Shown here piece after piece: positions 50,201 through 59,786 of a stretch of DNA of 64,000 bases. The notes below the pieces were generated by a model. That model did no database searches. It was not told the origin of the DNA and saw only the letters and a list, made by a program, of their open reading frames with translations. Within the stretch, counting starts at the first letter, position 1. Every line of letters begins with the position of its first letter. Origin of the DNA: Toxotes chatareus (lineage: Eukaryota > Chordata > Actinopteri > Toxotidae); contig CM028882.1 of the NCBI GenBank assembly GCA_016801885.1, forward strand, positions 18,679,047-18,743,046, read 5' to 3'. The position numbers and the translations under genes were made by a program.

Positions 50201-51950
50201 TTTGAGGTCAAACAAAATTTTGACTTTTTTTGGCCGATTTTGACGCCTTACTATACTATGACGTTTTTTATGACATTTCGAGGTCAAAAATTTTTTTTGC
50301 CTTTTTTTGGCGAAAAAAAAAAACGCCTTACTATACTATGACGCTTTTTATGACATTTTGAGGTCAAAAATTTTTTTGACTTTTTTTTGCCAATTTTGAC
50401 GCCTTACTATACTATGACGTTTTAATGACAAAAAAGTCAAAAAATTTTTTTTGACTTTTTTTGAACGAAAAAAACGCCTTACTATACTATGACGTTTTTT
50501 ATGACATTTTGAGGTCAAACAAAATTTTGACTTTTTTTGGCCGATTTTGACGCCTTACTATACTATGACGTTTTTTATGACATTTTGAGGTCAAAAATTT
50601 TTTTGCCTTTTTTGGCGAAAAAAACGCCTTACTATACTATGACGCTTTTTATGACATTTTGAGGTCAAAAAATTTTTTGACTTTTTTTGGCCGATTTTGA
50701 CGCCTTACTATACTATGACGTTTTTTATGACATTTTGAGGTCAAAATTTTTTTTGACTTTTTTTGGCCGAAAAAAAACGCCTTACTATATTATGACGTTT
50801 TTATGACATTTTGAGGTCAAAAAAATTTTTGACTTTTTTTGGCCAATTTTGACGCCTTACTATACTATGACGTTTTTTATGACATTTTGAGGTCAAAAAA
50901 ATTTTTGACTTTTTTTGGCCGGTTTTGACGCCTTACTATACTATGACGTTTTTTGTGACATTTTGAGGTCAAAATTTTTTTTGACTTTTTTTTGCCGATT
51001 TTGACGCCTTACTATACTATGACGTTTTTAATGACAAAAAAGTCAAAAAAAATTTTTTTTGACTTTTTTTGAACGAAAAAAACGCCTTACTATACTATGA
51101 CGCTTTTTATGACATCTTGAGGTCAAAAATTTTTTTGACTTTTTTTTGCCAATTTTGACGCCTTACTACTACTATGACGTTTTTTATGATGACAAAAAGT
51201 CAAAAATTTTTTTTTTTTTGAACTAAAAAACGCCTTACTATACTATGACGTTTTTTATGACATTTTGAGGTCAAACAAAATTTTGACTTTTTTTGGCCGA
51301 TTTTGACGCCTTACTATACTATGACGTTTTTTATGACATTTTGAGGTCAAAATTTTTTTTGCCTTTTTTTGGCCGAAAAAAAAACGCCTTACTATACTAT
51401 GACGCTTTTTATGACATTTTGAGGTCAAAAAATTTTTTGACTTTTTTTGGCCGATTTTGACGCCTTACTATACTATGACGTTTTTTATGATAAAAAAGTC
51501 AAAAAATTTTTTTTGACTTTTTTTGGCCGATTTTGACGCCTTACTATACTATGACGTTTTTTATGACATTTTGAGGTCAAAAAATTTTTTGACTTTTTTT
51601 GGCCGAAAAAAAAACGCCTTACTATATTATGACGTTTTTATGACATTTTGAGGTCAAAAAATTTTTGACTTTTTTTGGCCAATTTTGACGCCTTACTATA
51701 CTATGACGTTTTTTATGACAGTTTGAGGTCAAAAAAAATTTTGACTTTTTTTGGCCGATTTTGACGCCTTACTATACTATGACGTTTTTTTTATGACATT
51801 TTGAGGTCCAAAAAAATTTTGACTTTTTTTGGCTGATTTTGACGCCTTATTATACTATGACGTTTTTTTTATGACATTTTGAGGTCAAAAATTTTTTGAC
51901 TTTTTTTGGCCGATTTTGACGCCTTACTATACTATGACGTTTTTTATGAC
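35230..51950. repeat. Large tandem satellite array, about 76 bp monomer
   Basis: About 16.7 kb of head-to-tail monomers, roughly 215 copies if 76 bp each. Boxes in order: TTACTATACTATGACG; TTTTTTATGACATTTTGAG; the palindrome GTCAAAAAATTTTTTGAC; then T6-8 and GGCCGATTTTGACGCC. The last box has frequent alternatives: GGCCGAAAAAAACGCC, GGCCGGTTTTGACG and GACCAATTTTGACG. A second alternative replaces GACATTTTGAGGTC with GACAAAAAAGTC. The left edge (35230-35400) is decayed. The middle contains scrambled patches. The right third contains multi-monomer duplications. The repeat length is not a multiple of three, and frames through it (for example on the minus strand at 39134-39397) are shadows. No spacer-repeat structure is present. 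Confidence 0.97.
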
Positions 51951-52700
51951 AAAAAGAACAATTTTACTCTCATCAGTCCACAAAATGTTCCTCCATTTCT
52001 CTTTAGGCCAGTTGATTGTAACCTTTTCTGCACATGCCTTTTTTTTAACAGAGAGACTTTGCGGGGGATTCTTGTAAATAGATTAGCTTCACACAGACGT
52101 CTTCTAACTGTCACAGTACTTACAGGTAACTCCAGACTGTCTTTGATCATCCTGGAGCTGATCATTGGCTGAGCCATTCTGGTTATTCTTCGATCCATTT
52201 TGATGGTTGTCTTCCGCTTTCTTCCACGTCTCTCTGGTTTTGCCCTCCATTTTAAGGCATTGGAGATCATTTGAGCTGAACAGCCTATAATTTTTTGCAT
52301 CTCTTCATAGGTTTTCCCCTCTCCAATCAACTTTTTAATCAAAGTACGCTGTTCTTCTGAACAATGTCTTGAACGACCCATTTTCCTCAGGCTTTCAAAT
52401 GCCTGTTCAACAAGTGCTGGCTTCATCCTTAAATAGGGGCCACCTGATTCACACCAGTTTTTTTACAAAATTGATGACCTCACTGAATGCCACACTGCTA
52501 TTTTTTTTAACATGCCCCTTTCAACTAATTGCCCAATTGCACAGCCTTAAGAGCGTGCATATCATGAATGCTGGGTCTTGTTTGTTTTCTGAGAATCTAC
52601 TGCACCTACTGGTAACTTGTTTGCCATGTAGTAATAAAAAATATACTAAAAAGCAATGTGTTTTTGTGGTACGATCAAATGTCACCTGTTTTCAAAATTA
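51951..52700 (-). mobile_element. Tc1/mariner transposon remnant, truncated at the satellite
   Basis: On the minus strand, a Tc1-type transposase starts at 52381 (MGRSRHCSEEQRTLIKKL), or at 52426 with an in-frame upstream Met. The paired helix-turn-helix DNA-binding region is present (EEMQKIIGCSAQMISNALK, RGRKRKT, PVSTVTVRRRL). After VQKRLQ a small deletion shifts the frame. The neighbouring frame continues NWPKEKWRNILWTDESKIVLF, with the first catalytic Asp in WTDES. The element stops there at the satellite junction, so the second Asp, the third acidic residue and the 3' inverted repeat are lost. To the right, the 5' non-coding part extends to about 52700. A terminal repeat was not delimited. 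The element is inactive. Confidence 0.88.
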
Positions 52701-55700
52701 CAAAAAACATCTGCTCGTGTTGCATAGATTTTTTTTTTTAATTACATTGGTACATTTTCTGTATATAGTACATTGATTTACACATTATCTTCATTATAAA
52801 ATTAGAATTATCTGATCAAATTCACATTTGCAAGATTGAAGAGGTAAAAAAAAAAGTTGAAAGTGATATTTGGTTCTTCTTGATTAAGCCGAGTGAGGAA
52901 AATAAGCAGTATTTGATAAAATTTATTTTATTCTCCAGTTTTTTTGTAGGAGTACATATAGCTTGGCTTTGATTAAATGTATTTTATTCTCCGTTTGCTG
53001 CAGGAGTACACATCATCTTCCACCCACTTTGATTTGTGGGGGAGAAATAAGATAAAAAAAAAAACAACAACACCGCAACATGGTTGTTCAAGCTCACGAA
53101 AGGAAAAAAATGAGAAAAAAGATAGAAATGGTAAACGGATAAGAGAAAAAAGCAGGAAATAAGATTACATCTGCCTTTTGATCAATTAGTCTATTCTAAA
53201 TATGAACATATTTCATAAATATACCTGTGTTTGTACAGAATTATATTCTTCATAAAGTGGCTTTTGTCATTACCCGCTGTTTATCTACGACTAGTCGTTC
53301 TGACTACGCAGTTCTTATGAGAAGCCTCGTTTATAGATCTATGTATATACATAACTGCGATAAATCTGCTTCATCTAAAAGGTTTTCCTCAGTTTATCCT
53401 CCCTGAAATCAAAGCTAACGTACATTTGTTTCTCTACAGCAGCACAACAAGGTTCTGTGAGTAATTAGCTTAATGGATTATACTCTGACATACTTAACTG
53501 TGATAGGACAGTTTGTAGTTACACCAACCTAGACTACAATTTCCAAGCATGTACTGAAGGCAATGTGCTGCATTTCTACTAATAACTAATAACTTAATGA
53601 TAAAAAAAAAAAAGTGAAGTTAAGGTGATTATAGGGATTGTTTTAAAGGAACTGAATAGAAAACCACATAAAGCAAGTCTAGTGATAAAATTAAGATTAC
53701 TACAAGGCAAACAATATTGTTTCCAAGGCAGTTTTCAATCATGGTCCATATGGAAAAAGAAACTTTAGAATAGATGACAGGGAAGTGTATGATTATTGGA
53801 ATAAAACATTTCCAAGACAAAATAAGATACTCATTAAAACTTGTTTTACTGCCCAACCAGAATAAACCCCCTTTCCATTGTCAACGGCAAAATTTCCTGC
53901 TATATTTTCTTAAGATTAATATTGATATTTCAAAAACAAAACAAAACAATGCAGCCACAAAAGGTATTATTCATGGTGTCCCTACCAACAAGGGCCTTAA
54001 ATTAAAGCTACTTTGTGCAACTTATCAGTTATAATCAATATTATCAGGACCAGCAGTACTAGTACTGTGCCAGCAAGGCAGAAGTAGTTGTTAGAGATTA
54101 AGGACACTTAATAATAATAATAATAATACCGCTGATTAAATCTAGGCCAGGATAAACACATATCGTACTATATATTGTAATCTTACGACCAAAGGCTTGG
54201 ACTGCTTTATTGTCATTCAGCTTTGTAGTTATATGCATTAAACTACATATAATTTAGCTTAATTTTTATGTGCAAAATAGAGAAAGACAAATGGCGCGTT
54301 CTGGTAGTCCTTCAAAGTTAGGAAAACACTGGGTGGCAGCACATGTGTAAACTCGTGTCACAGATTTTGACGAGCTGGATTAAAGGAACAGTTCAACATT
54401 TTGGAAAATGAGCTTCTTATTCACTTTCTGGCAGAGAAGATGAGAAGACTGATATTCTCATATATGACTATTAAATTTAAAGACGCTTTAGCCAGCAGCA
54501 AGTTTCCTCTCAGGTTACTGTTTCTTTAATTGGTACAAACTGATTTGGGTGGGTTGTTATAATTTGGGCAACTTTCTGAATTACTGGATGGTTTCTACCT
54601 ACAAAAAGTTCGGCTAAATTCCAGAGGTTTTCAAACTGTAAGGGAGACATGGAGGGAGGGAGGTGAGGCGAAGCTATTGCTTGAGGTGAAAGTGACAGGT
54701 ACATGCTGATGAAAACAACAGCAGGTTAGTTATTATAGTTTGGTCTGTGCATGAACACTATCAGCGCCTCAGAAAATCCATAGTGACAGTATGCTTCCTA
54801 TTTCGTAGCCTCAGATTTAACGGCCAAACATGAGTGACATCGATCTTCTCAGCTAACGTCTCTGCCAGAAAGCAAATAACCTAAAAATGTCAAACTGTTG
54901 TTTTAAGTTTAAGAGATATGACGTGTTTATTCTTTCCATCTTTATAAAATCAAGTTTCCCGTGTTCATTTCAAGTCAGACTGGAACGGGACACCAGCCAA
55001 ACGCCTAAAATTAAAACGTGACAGAATAATAGTGATATGAAATCCACATCCTGTAACTCCTTAGGTGTGGTTTGATCGTGACTAACACCTGGTCCTCTGC
55101 TTTTCAACCAAGCTGGTGCCATTTATGTTTAAAAAAATTATAGTGGACACTAGAATGTGCCTGGAGTCCTTGTGACTGGGTCTAATGTGCTTTGAACGAT
55201 GTGCACTGGCCTTACTGCTTTGTGCTGAGCGGGTTCGACAGTGTCGTACCGTCTTGAGACCTTCAAACCCCTAAAGGGATCACGATTCTGTACGACACAC
55301 TACACACACTCACTCTCATTTCATCACCTGAACGCTCCAGCAGTGATTCCAGAAGAACTTCAATTATCACGACTGCTTGACTAATGAAAACTAAAGAGAA
55401 GGTGATACTGTTTAAGCAGGACAATGCTGCAACTTTAGACTCTTCACATTCTCTTCTCACTCCAATGCTCCTTCTACAGCTTCACTTCATGTGCAAAAAA
55501 AAAAAAAAGAAAAAAGAAAAAGAAGCAGCTCTCGATGTGCTCTTCAGCAGACACTGAAATGGCAGTTTGTTTTGGAGAATCTCCAGCTGGGTTTGTGTCT
55601 CTCCTTCAGTTTATTCTGATTTGAATGTGCCCTCCATCGTTGTACCCTGTGCCCACTTTTAACTTCCACAGCAGTTTAAAACACTTGTAAAGGCTCGTTT

Positions 55701-56025
55701 GGGTTCACGGCCCACGCAAAGCACAGCAGATACGATCGTTTCACTGCGCGGTCACTCTCAGAGGCCCTGAATCAGACGACACGCTCTCACTCTGTGAAAG
55801 TCTATGAATATTTCACCTGTTCAGTCCTGAAAGCCACTCTTCATTTTGATAACACTTGACATCATTGTTCCGTCATGGCACCGTTCCCCTGAAATGAACC
55901 CATGGCAGCATTCGTTCCAGTCAGGTGTTAAAGTACTTTCCACAATGGTGCCAGACACTTTGCTCCATCATAAAACACACTTCACATTATCCAGTTCAAT
56001 TGCTTTAACTCCACATCCTTTCTGT
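52701..56025. other. Intergenic region and dmxl1 3' UTR
   Basis: No exon was recognised. It is AT-rich with small A-runs (55495-55522) and an (AAT)n tract at 54110-54128. The dmxl1 3' UTR lies at the right-hand end (minus strand). Candidate poly(A) signals on the minus strand (TTTATT on plus) are at 55610-55615, about 410 nt past the stop, and at 54206-54211 in a good ACAATAAAG context. Which is used cannot be told from sequence alone. Confidence 0.6.
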
Positions 56026-59000
56026 CTATATGATGAATTTGACATCGTTCTTGAGGTTGCCGTGGTTGTTGTTGACAACACTGAAGCGGTTGGGGAGGAT
56101 CCTCATCTTCATGGTTCCGTCGGCGCCGCAGGAGAAGATGTGATTGGCCGGTCCCACCTCGATCTGCATGACACCCGTGCCGAGGTTCCTAAACAGTGAC
56201 TGGCGGGCGTGTTCGTTCGGAAAGGCATAGAGGAGACACTGCGTGGCCAGGCTCCAAACCTGGGGAGGTTGGGGAAGATTTGAAAAGCAAAGCTAAGTTA
56301 GGTAATTTTCTGACTTTTCCTTCACCATAAGGTCAAGATTCCAATTTGTCCAATACCAGAGCTGCTAGCATGGCTATAGACTCTTAGTCTTATTAAAAAA
56401 AACCCCAATACATTTAGAACCTGTTTTTAAAGGTTTACATCTTCAGTAGAAACAAATCATCTGGACTCAGTGACACAGACAGAGTGGGGATGATATAAAG
56501 TGAGGAGACAGACAGACATTACTGCATTGCCGCTTTTGGTCTCTTCACATGGTCTGTTGACAGTGAAGAAAAATCTGTAATATCAGCACCCTCATCCTTA
56601 AAGTTGATTCGCCCCAGACTGGCAGGCAAGAAATTGTTAACACACAATGAGCGTCCACTGAGAACCACGATTAGCTCTGAGCAACTTGCATTGTTTGATA
56701 CATATTCCCAGCCTGGGAGCTTTATTATTTGATAAGGTAATTCATAGACGAAAGGCTGTATATATTAGTTAATCTTCCATTTCCATGGTCTCTCATCAAA
56801 CATCTTTAAAAGCTTATAAATTTACAGCACATCCATATTAAATTTTCAATCAGCCAATATACAATTAACGACTTCGAGATGAGTAACATCACACATAACT
56901 TTGGAGGTTTTTGTGAGCAATCATCCAGAATGAAAGTCATTTGAATTTCAAACAGATGTGCACTGCACCATTCCTTCTACATCTGTGTGACGCAGTGGCT
57001 TCATCCTTGGTGTGACAGCTGTGTGATCTGCGCCAACACATTCAAGTCAAAAAGATGAAAGACTTGTCTTGAAATATATTAGCTGAGGACGGTGATCACA
57101 TCTCCTGTCTGTTCACTCCAAACACTTTGCTTTGCCTTTTCCCGTGTTACTCCACTTTCACCTAATACTTTAGTCTCCATCACTCACACTATTGTCCTGA
57201 GCAGGTGGTTAATCATACGTGTGACATTGGTTTCAACTGACTTTGATGGGGGCTCACTGTCTCCAAGGATAAATTCAACAGTCATCTGATTGTCAATGTG
57301 CGGGCGAAACAGAGACATTCACACCTGGGTGCAAAATGCCCTGCAGGACTGTTCTGTCAGTGATGAGTTTACTTTGTGCAGAGGAAGTGATCAAAACTGT
57401 TTTCATAATCCAAGTTGAAGTTTTTTAGAATCACTGGTCCCAGAGAAACTCTCACACAGAATTAATGATAAAACTCACAGAACTTCAATGACTTAAAAAT
57501 CTTATTCTTTCTGGGAGATTCTCCAACAGAACAAACTGTCTGCTTTCCATTTTCCACTGACCTTGAAAGCCATCAAGAAATGCTAATAAATATTCATATA
57601 TTCAAAAAGATTATTTATCAAACTTCCTGATCTCTTGTATGGAAATATATTTATTCAATGCAAAATAACAATGAGAGGTCAGTCAGAATACCTTGATGTT
57701 GCCCTCCGCTGACCCACTGATAAAACAGTCTTCGATTGGATCAACGGCCAGAGCTTTGACCGGTGAGTCATGGGCCTGGAAGCTCTGGCGCTGGTGCCTG
57801 TGGGGAAGCTCCAGGACGCTGATCCAGCCCTTCCTCCCGCCTGTGATAAGCAGCTGCAGCCTGGGGGCCATTGCGAGCACAGTAGCACCCGACTCGTGGC
57901 AGCAGAAAGCTGAGGAGAGAGAACAACAGGGAAGATGAGATGTTGAGGATGAGATAGAAAAAAATCAGAGGGAGAAGGACAGGACAGAGATGCATTAATA
58001 AAAAAACAGGTGAACAGAGAGGAGAAGAAATGCTGGGAAAACATTATTACAATATTTGGGGCTGCGACAGTTCTTTGGCTGGAAACTTTCTGCAAGACTT
58101 GCTTAAGAAACTTGAACAATTAGATTTTTTTCAAAATTGCTGCAGATTAATTTTCGGTCAACTGACCGCTTGATCAAAAGACTAATTCTTTCAGCTCTTA
58201 AGGTGTTCAAATGATTCTTAAATAATTAATTTAATTCTTAAAAAGCTGTTGAAAAAAAAAGTTTTTCTTGTGCTGTCTTACCATGTACCAGGCTGTTTGC
58301 AGGAGTCACCAGAGTGTCCCACAGACACACGTTCCTGTGGAGTCAAAAATAGCCAAATTACTATCCATTCCAACATTTTCATCAAAGGACATCATTATTC
58401 CTGTTGGCTGCAGAACAGTGACGTTGAATGGAAAAGATTTCAGCATTTAATCATAAGTTTGTGGCACAGAATTAAAGAGAGGGGACAATTTTTGAAGATG
58501 ACTGGGGGACAAGATTTTGCTTCCAAGTCTCTTGTACCTGTTATCTGTGGAAAGGCCCGCAGTGGCGATGAGGGAGGAGGAGCCCACAAAGACAAAGTCA
58601 TGAGCTGTCTTGTTGTGGCACTGCAATGTCTGGCAGACAGAAACAAAGACGACGCTTAGTAATAGTGACATTAATAGAGAAGCAGGAGAAGAGTAAACAA
58701 AAATGAGAATGACAGGAGGAAAATGAGAGGACACTAAGGTGGTCTGGACAAATAAAAATAAAAGGGAACATGCTGGAAAAAGAAAAGGTTTGAAAAGGAG
58801 CTTGCTCTTAACTTTCTTACCAGGAATGGTTTGGGTGTATTCCCACTTGTGTTGGTTTGCCAGAGACTCAAACCTCCATCAGCATCGACGATACCGAACT
58901 ACATAAAACATTCAGAGAGCAGATTTGAGACTTTGCTAAAGTAAAGTCACAATTACCCTTTATTTTACAACAGATAGACAAAAACATATTGTCAGATGCT

Positions 59001-59746
59001 CCTGTTTATCCACACACCTGAGAACCACCACTCCCTTCAGGTGATTTGGACTGTGCTCAGATTATGTTCCAAAACACGTCAACTGCCTCATAAGTCCAAG
59101 CACCACTTACATAACTAAAATCAAGAGCTCTGAATGTCCTGTCTGTCCAATTTTTTGAAGCATATTTCACTCTTTTGGCCAGAACAGGGAGATAAGATAG
59201 TACTGGCACGGGAGAGGCGCCATCTGAGAAAATTATTAGCTTGAGGCGAGTGCCTGAGTTCAGAGCATTGAATCACTCAGCTGAGGAACAATGTGTGCTG
59301 AAGCCAAACTCCCCACTGTGGTTCGTGCTGGATGGCAAAGTTGTGAGAGGAAGTGTGAAAATGTTGCTGAATCTGACAGGTTCACATCACAATGCAGTCA
59401 TGCTGCAAAGCTAAGAATAGTCTGACATCTGTATATTGGTAGACAACTGCTATTAGTTACACTATTAGTGTGTCTGGCTTTGTAACCTTGTTTCCTTGGT
59501 GATTGAATCGTATCCTGGTGACTCTGGAGTTGCCTGGACTTCTGAAGCAGATGATCTGCTGGGAGTGACCCCACTCGAACATCCTCACACTACCATCCTG
59601 AGCTCCGGTCAGGTCTGTAAAACAGAAACATCAGCTTGGCTCATTTTCCAGTGCATCTCGATGAGCATTCTGATCCCAACATGAGGTTTTGGCATTTCTT
59701 TGTTCCCAAAAGTACCTGTTTTATAATTGATGAAGGAAACGGTTTA

Positions 59747-59786
<40 letters not shown>

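Noticed and set aside
35400..51950. CRISPR-like array
   Set aside because: The units are contiguous with no unique spacers, the monomer is about 76 bp, and the context is vertebrate. It is a tandem satellite.
52369..52776. 135-codon plus-strand open frame
   Set aside because: It is antisense to the 5' part of the Tc1 remnant and has no recognisable domain.
33340..56020. A hidden TNFAIP8 gene between hsd17b4 and dmxl1
   Set aside because: The non-repeat parts were read on both strands. No DED-like or TIPE-family exon was recognised, and only transposon and satellite frames are open.
57679..58119. Single 146-codon minus-strand open frame as a gene
   Set aside because: Only 57692-57909 is coding, as a dmxl1 exon in a different reading of the same strand. 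The longer frame runs into intron sequence.
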